A stretch of 64,000 nucleotides of DNA from assembly GCF_026625645.1 (NCBI RefSeq), contig NZ_CP113056.1, positions 1,678,501 to 1,742,500 on the forward strand. Reading direction: 5' to 3'. The stretch comes from Ancylobacter sp. SL191 (lineage in GTDB: Bacteria > Pseudomonadota > Alphaproteobacteria > Rhizobiales > Xanthobacteraceae). Shown here piece by piece: positions 8,400 through 16,954 of this stretch (its first letter is position 1; each line of letters starts with the position of its first letter). The notes below the pieces were generated by a model that searched no databases, was not told the DNA's origin, and saw only the letters and a list, made by a program, of their open reading frames with translations. The position numbers and the translations under genes are program-made.

Positions 8400-8705
8400 G
8401 GCTATGGCGATAAACGGACATCGTAATAAACCCATCGGACCCGGGGGCAGTACCCGGCGCCTCCACCCGAGCCCATCCCACGCTGGTGGGTTCCGGCGGG
8501 GGCGAAACAGGATCGACGAGGGCGTAAAGGGTTTTCTTTCGCTCGGCATGGTACCGCCGTCATCGGACCAAACTTATAGTTGCCAACGACAACTATGCTC
8601 CGGTTGCTCAGGCCGCGTGAGCGGTTTGATCTCTGGGAAATAAGTCCTTGCGGGTAGCACTGTAAGGCGGGGTTCGGAGGCACCTGGCAACAGAAGCCTC
8701 CACTT
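8400..8705 (+). ncRNA. ssrA: tmRNA, circularly permuted two-piece form
   Basis: tmRNA rescues stalled ribosomes and tags nascent peptides for proteolysis. The acceptor piece comes first: a T-arm with stem CCGGG/CCCGG (8441-8445 and 8453-8457) and acceptor strand CGCCTCC at 8458-8464. The coding piece begins with GGGGGCG at 8498-8504, which pairs with that strand (7 bp, one G-U) to build a split tRNA-like acceptor stem. The tag reading frame at 8582-8620 encodes ANDNYAPVAQAA and a stop. The discriminator A8465 is followed by CCC, so CCA may be added post-transcriptionally. The T-loop (GGCAGTA) is atypical. A hairpin GGAGGC/GCCTCC at 8676-8701 marks the 3' part. Outer ends are approximate. Confidence 0.92.
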
Positions 8706-8756
8706 CCTTTCAAGGACCGGCTGGCGGTCGAGGCTGGAATCGGGTTCATTGCCGGC

Positions 8757-9524
8757 ATGAGCGTCGATCTTATTCGCTATGATTTGTTGGTTCAGGACGC
8801 GCTGCGCGCCGTGGTGCGCCGCGTCCTCGTGGACGTTGCGCGCGACGGTCTGCCTGGCGACCATCACCTGTACATCTCCTTCGACACGACGAACCTGGGC
8901 GTGCGCCTCTCGCCGCGCCTCAAGGAACGCTATCCCGAGGAGATGACGATCGTTCTCCAGCATCAGTTCTGGGATCTGATCGTCACCGAGGCCTATTTCG
9001 AGGTCGGGCTGTCCTTCAATGGCATCCCCGAGCGGCTGCATGTGCCGTTCGACAGCCTCAAGGGCTTCTTCGACCCTTCCGTGAAGTTCGGCCTTCAGTT
9101 CGAGCCTTCGGGCGCGGCGGAGGACGACGAGGAGGGCGAGGCCACACCTGCCCCGGCGGCGGCGCCGACACCGATTGGTGTCCCGCGCCCCACCTCGGTG
9201 CCGTCAACGCGCGCGCCCTCCGCTGGCGAGGCAAAGCCGTCGCGCCCCGCCGCCAAGGTCGAGTCCGTCAAGGCGGAGCCCGCGCGCCCGGTGGCGGCCA
9301 AACCGGCCGAGGCCGCCGGCAAGCCCGTTCCGGCCGCGAAGCCCGCCAAATCGGATGCGGCCAAGGCGGAATCTCTCAAGGAGACAGCCAAGCCGGACGC
9401 CCCCAAGCCTAACGCCGGCAAGGCGGAGGCTGCCAAACCCGCCGCTGCGGCGACGGAGGCGGAGGCTGATGGCGAGACCAAGGGCGCGCAGGTCGTGCGC
9501 CTCGATGCCTTCCGCAAGAAGTAG
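8757..9524 (+). CDS. sspB: SspB-alpha, ClpXP adaptor for ssrA-tagged proteins
   Basis: A 255-residue protein. Residues 1-115 form the conserved alphaproteobacterial SspB fold (IRYDLLVQDALR, PEEMTIVLQHQFWDL). This domain binds the ssrA tag and hands tagged proteins to ClpXP. A long acidic then Ala/Pro/Lys-rich linker follows (120-240). The conserved tail VVRLDAFRKK fits the ClpX-tethering motif expected at the C-terminus. The linker is longer than in many homologues. The gene starts about 50 bases after the tmRNA coding piece on the same strand, putting tag and adaptor side by side. The FAD-oxidase gene follows after six bases. Confidence 0.93.
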   Translation: MSVDLIRYDLLVQDALRAVVRRVLVDVARDGLPGDHHLYISFDTTNLGVRLSPRLKERYPEEMTIVLQHQFWDLIVTEAYFEVGLSFNGIPERLHVPFDSLKGFFDPSVKFGLQFEPSGAAEDDEEGEATPAPAAAPTPIGVPRPTSVPSTRAPSAGEAKPSRPAAKVESVKAEPARPVAAKPAEAAGKPVPAAKPAKSDAAKAESLKETAKPDAPKPNAGKAEAAKPAAAATEAEADGETKGAQVVRLDAFRKK

Positions 9525-9530
9525 CTTTCC

Positions 9531-10808
9531 GTGAGCGGCCATCATGAGGTGATCGTCGTCGGGGCCGGCGCTGCCGGCCTCGCGGCAGGCGCGCGGCTTC
9601 ATCAGGCCGGTGTCGATGTGCTGGTGGTGGAGGCCGCGCCGCGCACCGGCGGGCGGGCCTATACCGACAGCTCGACCTTCGGCGTGGCCTGGGATCGTGG
9701 CTGCCATTGGCTGCATTCGGCTTCGGTCAACCCGTTGCGCCAGGCCGCTGATGAACTCGGCATCCCCTATATGGTCCGCACCAACCGGCAGGCGCGGGCG
9801 ACGCATCTGGGGGAGCGTTGGGCCGATGAGGTGGAGCGTGTGTCCATCTGGGAGGCCATTGACGGCATGTTCACCGCCGTTCACCAGGCCGGCGACGAGG
9901 GCCGCGATATCGCCGCGAGCGCGGTGATCGACACCGCCACGCCCTGGCTGCGGTTGACCCGCCACTGGCTGACGCTGATGGCCGCCACCGAGGCGGAGCG
10001 GGTGTCGACTCTCGATTACGCCGCCTATTCCGACACGGTGGAAAACTACCCGGTCGAGACGGGCTATGGCGACCTTGTCCAGGCGGTCGCCCGCCGCGCC
10101 GCGCCGGCGCTGCCGATCCTCACCAACTGCCCGGTCGCGACCGTCGACTGGTCCGGCGCCGGTGTCGCGCTGGATACGCCGCGCGGCCGGCTCACGGCGC
10201 GGGCCGTCATCATCGCCGTGCCGACCCCGGTGATCGCGCGCGGCAGCCTCGCCTTCGCCCCGCATCTGCCGGTGGACCTCGCGGAAGCCTTCGCGGCGCT
10301 GCCTCTGGGCGCGGCGGAGAAAGTGGCCGTTCATTTCGACCGCGACGTGTTCGGCCTGCCGCCAACCACCTATATCGACACGCTCGATCTGCGCGATCCC
10401 GCCCGGCACCCGATCAACTTCACCCTCAATCCCTTCGGAGCGCCGATGGCGATCGGCCAGCTGGCCGGCGACAATGCCGCCCGGCTCGTCGCCGCCGGGC
10501 CGAAGGCGATGGAGGATTTCGCCCTTGCCGCCCTCACGGACGCCTTCGGCGCCGACATTCGCCGCCATGTGACGGGCGTCGCCACCACCGAGTGGGTGGC
10601 GGACCCGCTGATCGGCGGCGCCTATAGCTGCGCGCTGCCGGGCCTTGCCCATATGCGCGCAAGGCTGCGGCAGGCGCTGGCTGATCGTGTCTTCTTCGCT
10701 GGAGAGGCAGTCTCCGCCCACGCCTATTCCACCGCTCATGGCGCGCATCTGACCGGCCTTGCCGCCGCCGAGGCGGCGCTCGCCCAGCTCAAGGGCCGTG
10801 CGGCGTGA
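9531..10808 (+). CDS. FAD-dependent amine oxidase / oxidoreductase
   Basis: A 425-residue flavoprotein. The N-terminal dinucleotide-binding motif is VVGAGAAGLAAG (about 9-20), followed by the ribose-binding Glu in VVEAAPRTGGRA. The C-terminal FAD block reads VFFAGEAVSAHAYSTAHGAH. This layout is that of the flavin amine oxidase superfamily (monoamine oxidases, protoporphyrinogen-oxidase-like); the substrate is unknown. A GTG start was chosen because it directly precedes conserved sequence. It follows sspB by six bases and overlaps folA by four (GTGA), so the three genes are likely one transcript. Confidence 0.87.
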   Translation: MSGHHEVIVVGAGAAGLAAGARLHQAGVDVLVVEAAPRTGGRAYTDSSTFGVAWDRGCHWLHSASVNPLRQAADELGIPYMVRTNRQARATHLGERWADEVERVSIWEAIDGMFTAVHQAGDEGRDIAASAVIDTATPWLRLTRHWLTLMAATEAERVSTLDYAAYSDTVENYPVETGYGDLVQAVARRAAPALPILTNCPVATVDWSGAGVALDTPRGRLTARAVIIAVPTPVIARGSLAFAPHLPVDLAEAFAALPLGAAEKVAVHFDRDVFGLPPTTYIDTLDLRDPARHPINFTLNPFGAPMAIGQLAGDNAARLVAAGPKAMEDFALAALTDAFGADIRRHVTGVATTEWVADPLIGGAYSCALPGLAHMRARLRQALADRVFFAGEAVSAHAYSTAHGAHLTGLAAAEAALAQLKGRAA

Positions 10809-11329
10809 GCGCGCCCGGCGGGCTGGTGCTCACCCTCGTCGTCGCGGTCGCCGAGAATGGCGTGATCGGGCGCGGCGAGGAATTGCCCTGGCACATTTCC
10901 GGCGATCTCAAGCGCTTCCGCGCCATCACCTGGGGCAAGCCGATCCTGATGGGGCGGCGCACTTTCCAGTCCATCGGCCGGCCGCTGCCGGGCCGCACCA
11001 GCGTGGTCATCACCCGCGACGCCGGCTTTGCCGCGCCGGAAGGCGTCATCGTCGTGCCCTCGCTGGCGGCGGCGCTGGCGGCGGGTGCGGCGGAGGCGGC
11101 AAGGCTCGGCGTTGACGAGATGGCGGTGGTGGGCGGCGCGCAGATCTACGCGCAGGCCCTGCCGCTGGCGCAGCGGCTGCGGCTGACGCAGGTCCATGGC
11201 CGGCCCGACGGCGACGTGCATTTCCCGCCCTTCGATCCCGCCGACTGGCGCGAGACCTATCGCGAGGGGCCGATCAAGGGCGAGAAGGACGAATTCGCCT
11301 TCAGCTTCGTCGATTACGACCGGGCCTGA
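10805..11329 (+). CDS. folA: Dihydrofolate reductase
   Basis: A 174-residue NADPH-dependent enzyme reducing dihydrofolate to tetrahydrofolate. Visible motifs are AENGVIGRGEELPWH (Met20-loop region), the acidic catalytic residue D34 in ISGDLKRFR, MGRRTFQSIGRPLPGR for the cofactor site, and the late GGAQIY strand. The GTG start overlaps the upstream oxidase stop (GTGA). Length is typical for chromosomal DHFR. It restores the folate consumed by ThyA. In many proteobacteria folA and thyA are adjacent; here about 3 kb separates them and they lie on opposite strands. Confidence 0.96.
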   Translation: MSAPGGLVLTLVVAVAENGVIGRGEELPWHISGDLKRFRAITWGKPILMGRRTFQSIGRPLPGRTSVVITRDAGFAAPEGVIVVPSLAAALAAGAAEAARLGVDEMAVVGGAQIYAQALPLAQRLRLTQVHGRPDGDVHFPPFDPADWRETYREGPIKGEKDEFAFSFVDYDRA

Positions 11330-11365
11330 TACGACCGGCCTGACACGAATAGGCCTCAGCGCCCG

Positions 11366-12139
11366 TCAGATCGGCCGGCCCTCGACGGTGAGGGACAGTT
11401 CCTCTTCCATCTCGCCGACCTCGTCGAGATGGGGATAGGCGGCGAGCGCCTGACGGGCGGCTTCGAGCGCGTGCTTCTCGTCGCCGATCTCCTTGCAGAT
11501 GATGGCGATGCCAGCCCAGGCGCCGTAGTGGCGCGGCTCGCGCGCCACGACCTGACGCAGATCGAGCAGCGCGTCGGAGAAATCCTGCTTGAGATAGAAC
11601 ACGGTCGCCCGCTTGTTCCAGGCTTCCAGATGATCGGGCGCCACCACGAGCACGCCATCGAGCAGCTGGATGGCGAGGTCATAGTCCTTCGCCTCGGTGG
11701 CCTGCGCCGCCCGGTTCATCAGCAGATCCGCCGTGTCGCTGCCCGAGGGGGTGAGCGCGATGTCGATGCGGGCGGCAATCTGCTTGGCGGATTCCTCGTC
11801 CGGTGCCGCCTTCAGCGCCGCGAACAGGGCATCGAGCCGCTTGGCGCGGTCGGGCTCACTCGTGGCGCTCTCGACCGGGGAGGTGGTGCTGCGCCCCTCG
11901 CCCTCGGCGGGGGCTTCCTTCGCCTTGGGAATCTCGACTTGGACGGGCGAGCCCTTGCCCGGCAGATCCGTGCCGGCATCCGGTTTGCCCGGCGTGGCAT
12001 GAGGGTCTGGGGCCGGAGCGGCGGGCGACTGGATGAGGAGAAGCGGCACGCGGCCGGTCGTCTCGGCCGCGGCGGGAAGGCCGATCAGCGAGACGGCGAG
12101 GGCAACGGCAAGGGGCGAGACAGCAGAAAGGGCGCGCAT
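11366..12139 (-). CDS. Exported TPR-repeat protein
   Basis: A 257-residue protein with a signal peptide (cleavage near LIGLPAAAE, about residue 25). A Pro/Glu/Lys-rich low-complexity stretch spans 35-90, and tetratricopeptide repeats span about 135-235, for example AKDYDLAIQLLDGVLVVAPDH and the next AWNKRATVFYLKQDFSDAL. TPRs mediate protein contacts; no enzymatic motif is visible. It probably acts in the periplasm. It ends close to the convergent folA end, and rpmJ lies upstream on the same strand behind a terminator-like hairpin, so it likely has its own promoter. Confidence 0.8.
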   Translation of the reverse strand: MRALSAVSPLAVALAVSLIGLPAAAETTGRVPLLLIQSPAAPAPDPHATPGKPDAGTDLPGKGSPVQVEIPKAKEAPAEGEGRSTTSPVESATSEPDRAKRLDALFAALKAAPDEESAKQIAARIDIALTPSGSDTADLLMNRAAQATEAKDYDLAIQLLDGVLVVAPDHLEAWNKRATVFYLKQDFSDALLDLRQVVAREPRHYGAWAGIAIICKEIGDEKHALEAARQALAAYPHLDEVGEMEEELSLTVEGRPI

Positions 12140-12201
12140 GGCTCCAGTGTAGGAGCGATGGCGCCCTCGTCAACGCGCGTGAGCGCACCCCGAGAAAACG
12201 T

Positions 12202-12226
12202 GAACGCGGCCACCAGGGCCGCGTTC
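12202..12226 (-). terminator. Hairpin downstream of rpmJ
   Basis: Perfect 10-bp arms GAACGCGGCC and GGCCGCGTTC with a five-base loop. Read on the minus strand the stem is followed by ACGTTTTC, a weak U tract. It lies 38 bases after the rpmJ stop. Confidence 0.55.
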
Positions 12227-12263
12227 AAACCGTATCAGAGGCGCCGGAAACCGGCGCCGGCTC

Positions 12264-12389
12264 TCAGCCCTGGCGGGCCTTGAAGCGCTTCTGGGTCTTG
12301 TTGATGATGTAGACACGGCCCTTGCGGCGCACCAGACGGTTGTCGCGGTGACGGCCGAGCAGCGACTTGAGCGAGTTACGGATCTTCAT
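12264..12389 (-). CDS. rpmJ: Ribosomal protein L36, zinc-free type
   Basis: A 41-residue very basic protein ([18 protein letters not shown] ... RFKARQG), the smallest large-subunit protein. It contains no cysteine, so it is the C-minus form that does not bind zinc; this is normal in alphaproteobacteria. I chose the ATG at 12389, which gives the standard length; the frame is open 25 codons upstream, but that sequence is unrelated to L36. It is monocistronic, with a strong hairpin downstream. Confidence 0.96.
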   Translation of the reverse strand: MKIRNSLKSLLGRHRDNRLVRRKGRVYIINKTQKRFKARQG

Positions 12390-12556
12390 GACACTTAACC
12401 TTCGGATCGATACGCCTGCGCATGAGACGGCGCCTATGGTCGCGCCCCGATCCGCCAGCTTCACCTAAATTCGAGGCCCGGCTGATAGCGGAGGGGAGGG
12501 GGGCTTGTCAATCGAGCGGGCGGTTCCCACACGGCGTTTTCCGCCCCGGTGCGCGC

Positions 12557-13078
12557 TTATCCCATGCCCCGCCCGGCCTTGAAGGGCGCCATGCCGGCGC
12601 GGGCCAGCTCGTCCGCGCGCTCATTCATCGGGTCGCCCGCATGGCCCTTCACCCAGTGCCAGCGGATCTCGTGGCGGGCGATGGCAAGTTCGAGGCGCTC
12701 CCACAGGTCGACATTCTTCACCGGCTTCTTGTCGGCCGTGCGCCAGCCATTGCGCTTCCAGCCGGCCATCCATTTGGTGACGCCGTTGCGCAGATATTCG
12801 CTGTCGGTGTGCAGGTCGACCGTGCAGGGCCGCTTCAGCGCCTCCAGCGCCGAAATCGCCGCCATCAGCTCCATGCGGTTATTGGTGGTCGGGGAATCGC
12901 CCCCGCAAAGCTCTTTCTCTGTCCCCGCATAGCGCAGGATCGCCCCCCAGCCGCCGGGGCCGGGATTGCCGGAGCAGGCGCCATCGGTCCAGATGGCGAC
13001 GATGCCCTTCGGCGACTCCTTGGGCGGCTCTTTGGCGTCATCGCCGAAGATGCGGGCGGTGCCGGGCGCCGTCTTCAC
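12557..13078 (-). CDS. rnhA: Ribonuclease HI
   Basis: A 173-residue nuclease that degrades RNA in RNA-DNA hybrids. The four metal-binding acidic residues are recognisable in [30 protein letters not shown] and ERADELAR. The start is inferred: a GTG at 13078 overlaps the thrB stop as GTGA and adds about 22 residues before the conserved core. No better internal start exists before the first catalytic Asp. It is the third gene of the ispH-thrB-rnhA set on the minus strand, an order common in Hyphomicrobiales. Confidence 0.95.
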   Translation of the reverse strand: MKTAPGTARIFGDDAKEPPKESPKGIVAIWTDGACSGNPGPGGWGAILRYAGTEKELCGGDSPTTNNRMELMAAISALEALKRPCTVDLHTDSEYLRNGVTKWMAGWKRNGWRTADKKPVKNVDLWERLELAIARHEIRWHWVKGHAGDPMNERADELARAGMAPFKAGRGMG

Positions 13079-14052
13079 GCCGAAGGCCCCATTACGCCGT
13101 AATCGCGCGGGCTCTCGACGGAGCGGTGGAAGCGCAGCTTGCGCAGATATTCCAGCGGGTCGTGCGGACGCACCAGAGCGCCGGGCGGCACATTGAGCCA
13201 GTCGACGAGGCGCGTGAGCAGGAAGCGCAGCGCCGCCCCGCGCGCCAGCACCGGCAGCGCGGCGATCTCGGCCTCGCTCAGCGCCCGCTCGGCCTGATAG
13301 GCGGCGATCATCGCCCGGCCCTTGGTGAGGTTGTAGGCGCCGTCCGGCTCGAAGCACCAGGCGTTGAGGCAGATGGCGAGGTCATAGGCGAGAAGGTCGT
13401 TGCAGGCGAAATAGAAGTCGATCAGCCCCGATAGCCGGCCGTCGGTGAAGAACACATTGTCGGGGAACAGATCGGCATGGATGACGCCCGCCGGCAGGCC
13501 GGTCGGCCAGGCGCCTTCCAGCAAGGCGAGCTCGTCGGCGATCAGCGCGCGCAGGCCCGCCGCCACGGTGTCCGCGCGCTCGCCCGCCGCGTCATAGAGC
13601 GGGCGCCAGCCGGCGACCGAGAGCGCATTGACGCGGCTATACGCGGTGAAATCGGCGCCCGCCTTGTGCAGGCCGGCGAGCGCCGTGCCGAGCGCGGCGC
13701 AATTGGCGGCGGTCGGTCGCCGCACCGAGGTGCCCATGAGAAAGGTGGCAATCAGCGCCGGGCGGCCGGCAAGCGTGCCGAGCGCGACGCCCGCGCGATT
13801 GCGCACCGGCTGCGGGCAGTCGATGCCCCGGCTGGCCAGATGCTCCATCAGCCCGATGAAGAAGGGCAGGTCGGCCGGGTTCACCCGCTTCTCATAGAGG
13901 GTGAGGATGAAGCTGCCGGCTTCGGTCTGGAGCAGATAGTTCGAGTTCTCCACCCCTTCCGCGATGCCCTTGAAGGCGCGCAGACGGCCGAGCTCATAGG
14001 TCGCGAGGAAGGCTTCGAGCTCTTCCGGGGTCACATCGGTATAGACGGCCAT
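13075..14052 (-). CDS. thrB: Homoserine kinase (APH-type ThrB)
   Basis: A 325-residue kinase of the aminoglycoside-phosphotransferase fold, the type that replaces GHMP-type ThrB in many alphaproteobacteria. It phosphorylates homoserine in threonine synthesis. The catalytic loop is [14 protein letters not shown] and the metal-binding block is [12 protein letters not shown]. The start [12 protein letters not shown] at 14052 matches family N-termini; an in-frame ATG 27 codons earlier would run into the spacer near ispH. It lies 25 bases after ispH and overlaps rnhA by four bases, so operonic expression is likely. Confidence 0.94.
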   Translation of the reverse strand: MAVYTDVTPEELEAFLATYELGRLRAFKGIAEGVENSNYLLQTEAGSFILTLYEKRVNPADLPFFIGLMEHLASRGIDCPQPVRNRAGVALGTLAGRPALIATFLMGTSVRRPTAANCAALGTALAGLHKAGADFTAYSRVNALSVAGWRPLYDAAGERADTVAAGLRALIADELALLEGAWPTGLPAGVIHADLFPDNVFFTDGRLSGLIDFYFACNDLLAYDLAICLNAWCFEPDGAYNLTKGRAMIAAYQAERALSEAEIAALPVLARGAALRFLLTRLVDWLNVPPGALVRPHDPLEYLRKLRFHRSVESPRDYGVMGPSA

Positions 14053-14077
14053 CGGTGCCTGTCGGGTGTGGAAGAGC

Positions 14078-15049
14078 CTATTCGGCGGCGTCGGGGCGAA
14101 GCTGCCGGGGCAGCGGGAAGAACACGTCCTCATTCACCGTGTACACGGTCTCGACCGCGACCTGATAGCGCTCGGCGAAGGCGTCGATGATTTCCTCAAC
14201 CAGAATCTCCGGCGCCGAGGCGCCGGCGGTGATGCCGAGCGAGGCGATGCCGGTGAAGCGGGGCCAGTCGATCTCGCTGGCGCGCTGCACGAGATCGGCG
14301 ATGCGGCAACCCTCGCGCTCGGCCGCTTCGCGCAGGCGCTGCGAGTTGGAGGAGTTCGGCGCGCCGACCACGATCATCGCGTCCACCTGCGGGGCGACGC
14401 GCTTCACCGCCTCCTGCCGGTTGGTGGTGGCGTAGCAGATGTCTTCCTTGTGCGGGGCCACCATGGCCGGGAAGCGCTGCTTGAGGATCGCCACGATTTC
14501 CGCCGTGTCGTCGATGGAGAGGGTGGTCTGGGTGGTGAAGGCGAGGTTTTCCGGGTCGCGCGGGGTGAAAACGCGCGCCTGCGCGGCGGTCTCGACCAGC
14601 GAGACGGCGCCCTCGGGCAACTGGCCCATGGTGCCGATCACCTCCGGGTGGCCGGCATGGCCGATCAGCACGACCTCGCGCCCTTTCTTGTGATGCACGG
14701 TCGCTTCGCGGTGGACCTTTGTCACCAGCGGGCAGGTGGCGTCGATGGCGAAGAAATTGCGCTGGGCCGCATCCTCCGGCACCGACTTCGCGACGCCATG
14801 GGCGGAGAAGATCACCGGCGCCGCCGTGCCGGCCGGCACCTCGTGCAACTCCTCGACGAAGACCGCGCCCTTCGCCTTCAGCCCTTCGACCACATATTTG
14901 TTATGGACGATCTCGTGCCGGACATAGACCGGCGGGCCATAGAGGGCGAGCGCCCGCTCCACCGCGTCGATGGCGCGCACCACGCCGGCGCAGAAGCCGC
15001 GCGGGGCGCAGAGCAGAACGCGCAGATGAGGTTTCTCGGCGGTGGGCAT
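14078..15049 (-). CDS. ispH: 4-hydroxy-3-methylbut-2-enyl diphosphate reductase
   Basis: A 323-residue iron-sulfur enzyme that performs the last step of the MEP isoprenoid pathway, giving IPP and DMAPP. All three cluster cysteines are present: C20 (RGFCAG), C106 (ATCPLV) and C205 (DICYATTN). The substrate-binding residues are also visible: H49, H84, H134 and the GAPNSSNS loop. Length is normal. It is the first gene of the ispH-thrB-rnhA run. The only isoprenoid gene in the window, it is core metabolism. Confidence 0.97.
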   Translation of the reverse strand: MPTAEKPHLRVLLCAPRGFCAGVVRAIDAVERALALYGPPVYVRHEIVHNKYVVEGLKAKGAVFVEELHEVPAGTAAPVIFSAHGVAKSVPEDAAQRNFFAIDATCPLVTKVHREATVHHKKGREVVLIGHAGHPEVIGTMGQLPEGAVSLVETAAQARVFTPRDPENLAFTTQTTLSIDDTAEIVAILKQRFPAMVAPHKEDICYATTNRQEAVKRVAPQVDAMIVVGAPNSSNSQRLREAAEREGCRIADLVQRASEIDWPRFTGIASLGITAGASAPEILVEEIIDAFAERYQVAVETVYTVNEDVFFPLPRQLRPDAAE

Positions 15050-15155
15050 CGCGTCGTCCAGCGGGGCGCGTCCAAGGGGAGGCGCGGTGACAATACGCCT
15101 TCCGTCATGGGTGCCGCCGCCCGCCCTGTCAAGCGCGGGGCAGGGTCGCCTCCGC

Positions 15156-15782
15156 CTAGGTTGGCCGCTTCTTGAAGGCGCCGACGATGGTGAGCGTCAC
15201 CTCGTCCGACACCATGGGCACGGCCTCGCCCAGCCCGAAATCGCTGCGCTTCAGGCTGGCGGAGGCGGTGAAACCGACATTCTCCGCCTTATGCTGGGGG
15301 TTATAGCCGGCGCCGATGAAGCGCGCCTCGAGCGTCACCGGCCGGGTGACGCCGTGCAGGGTCAGCTCGCCCGCGATGGTCGCCTCGGTGCCGCGCACTG
15401 TGACGCGCGTGGATGTGAACGTCGCGGTGGGGAATTTCGCCGCGTCGAAGAACTCGGCGGAGGCGAGATGCTCGGCAAAGCGCGGCGAGGTGACGACCAG
15501 CCCTTCCATCGGGATGGTGATGGCGAGCTTGGCCGCCTCGGGCGCCTTGGGGTCGAGCAGCAGCGTGCCGCTCATCCGTCCGAACATGCCGCTCAGCGGG
15601 GTGAAGCCGAGATGATCGACCGACCAGATCACCTGCGTGTGGTTGGCGTCGACCTCATAGGTGCCGCCGCTGATGCGGGAGACGTCCGGCTGGCCGGGCC
15701 GCTGGGCCGCGTCCTGCGCCTGTGCCGGGCTCAGCGCGCCCAGCGTCGCCGCCGTGAGTGCCGCGAGAAACCAACGCCTCAT
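15156..15782 (-). CDS. YceI family periplasmic protein
   Basis: A 208-residue exported protein with a signal peptide ending near SPAQAQ (about residue 22), followed by a YceI lipocalin-like beta-barrel ([21 protein letters not shown] and the late [15 protein letters not shown]). Family members bind polyisoprenoids, and several are induced by stress, but the physiological role is generally open. The ATG at 15782 was chosen because the signal peptide begins there; the frame extends 25 codons upstream without one. It is monocistronic and divergent from trcR. Confidence 0.92.
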   Translation of the reverse strand: MRRWFLAALTAATLGALSPAQAQDAAQRPGQPDVSRISGGTYEVDANHTQVIWSVDHLGFTPLSGMFGRMSGTLLLDPKAPEAAKLAITIPMEGLVVTSPRFAEHLASAEFFDAAKFPTATFTSTRVTVRGTEATIAGELTLHGVTRPVTLEARFIGAGYNPQHKAENVGFTASASLKRSDFGLGEAVPMVSDEVTLTIVGAFKKRPT

Positions 15783-16115
15783 CCTGTCCTCCCCTGCCGT
15801 GCCGCGTTTTGCGTCGTTCCGGGCGGGGAGATTAGGGCGGGGATACCGCAGCGGCAAGGCCGGGCATGGATTATCACAAGTGAAATGGACTTTATTATCA
15901 AACGCTTATGAGTGTTGGCGGGTCGCGTCGCTGCCGCCTGCGCGCGGATGGCCTCACGCGGTCTACGCAATCATTTGCAGGATGGCGCGCGCCGGCCTAT
16001 ATTCCCGCCATCCCGGTCATCGTCAGACGGTCCGAGGCTGCGCCCCCGAGGGGTGGGCGGAGCGCGTGAGAGAGTCTGCGCGACCGAATGAACCAATTGG
16101 ATGGAGACGCGTCCC
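15783..16115. other. Divergent intergenic region between yceI and trcR
   Basis: 333 bases with no supportable gene. An AT-rich patch around 15880-15910 (TTATCACAAG ... TTATTATCAAACGCTTATGAG) looks like the promoter core shared by yceI and trcR. I found no full TTAA-N7-TTAA CtrA box here. Confidence 0.55.
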
Positions 16116-16823
16116 ATGGCGAACGCCCCCCTCATGCCGAAGGCCACCGCCGTGTGGCTGGTGGAGAACACCGCGCTGACCTTCGACCAGATTGCGGACT
16201 TTTGTAAGCTGCATGTGCTGGAAGTGAAGGGCATCGCCGACGGCGAGGTCGCGCAGGGCATCAAGGGGCTCGACCCGGTGAACACCGGGCAGCTCGCCCG
16301 CGAGGAAATCGAGAAGGCCGAGAAGAACCCGAACTACCGGCTGAAGCTTCAGGAATCCAAGGTCCGCCTGCCGGAGCCCAAGCGCCGCCGCGGCCCGCGT
16401 TATACGCCGGTGTCGAAGCGTCAGGATCGCCCGAACGCGATCCTCTGGCTGCTGCGCAACCACGCCGAGCTCAAGGACGCGCAGATCATGCGCCTCGTGG
16501 GCACGACCAAGACCACGATCGAAGCGATCAAGGAGCGCACCCACTGGAATGCGCAGAACCTGACGCCGATGGACCCGGTCACGCTCGGCCTGTGCTCGCA
16601 GATCGACCTCGATATCGAAGTTCAGCGCTCCTCCAAGGATCGCCCCGCCGGCGCGCAGGTCGAGGACAGCACCACGCTGCTGCCGGCCGAGATCACCACC
16701 GGCGCTGGCGCTCACGACGAGCCCTACACCGCGTCGCGCAAGCCGCGCGAGGAGCCGATCGACCTCGAGACGGTGTTCGCCAAGCTCGGCGGCTCGCGCA
16801 AGAGCGCGGCCGAGGAGGAGTGA
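16116..16823 (+). CDS. trcR: TrcR, DUF1013 cell-cycle transcriptional regulator
   Basis: A 235-residue protein matching the alphaproteobacterial DUF1013 family, named TrcR after work on cell-cycle transcription. Helix-turn-helix-like segments occur twice: FDQIADFCKLHVLEVKGIADGE near 25-45, and DAQIMRLVGTTKTTIEAIKERTHW near 130-153, separated by a basic linker (PKRRRGPRYTPVSKRQDRPN). It is reported to associate with RNA polymerase and act on cell-cycle promoters; I infer the same here from conservation. The ATG at 16116 has GGAGA upstream and follows an in-frame ATG five codons earlier. It is monocistronic and followed by a palindromic repeat. Confidence 0.9.
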   Translation: MANAPLMPKATAVWLVENTALTFDQIADFCKLHVLEVKGIADGEVAQGIKGLDPVNTGQLAREEIEKAEKNPNYRLKLQESKVRLPEPKRRRGPRYTPVSKRQDRPNAILWLLRNHAELKDAQIMRLVGTTKTTIEAIKERTHWNAQNLTPMDPVTLGLCSQIDLDIEVQRSSKDRPAGAQVEDSTTLLPAEITTGAGAHDEPYTASRKPREEPIDLETVFAKLGGSRKSAAEEE

Positions 16824-16838
16824 TCCTCCGACGACCGC

Positions 16839-16938
16839 TGATGACGTCATCCCGTAACGGCCGCAGGCCATATCCGGGATGACGTCATCTATCTTTCTGA
16901 AGCGATCCCGGCTCTGCGCGTCGCTTGGCCGGGATGAC
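16839..16938. repeat. Dispersed palindromic intergenic repeat, copy 2
   Basis: The left module, ATGACGTCATCCCG ... ATCCGGGATGACGTCAT, is a near-perfect self-complementary stem. The right module, GATCCCGGCTC ... TTGGCCGGGATGACG, repeats the pattern. It lies between the convergent ends of trcR and prpE and may terminate both. Confidence 0.78.
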
Positions 16939-16954
16939 GTTCGGAACAGATTCT

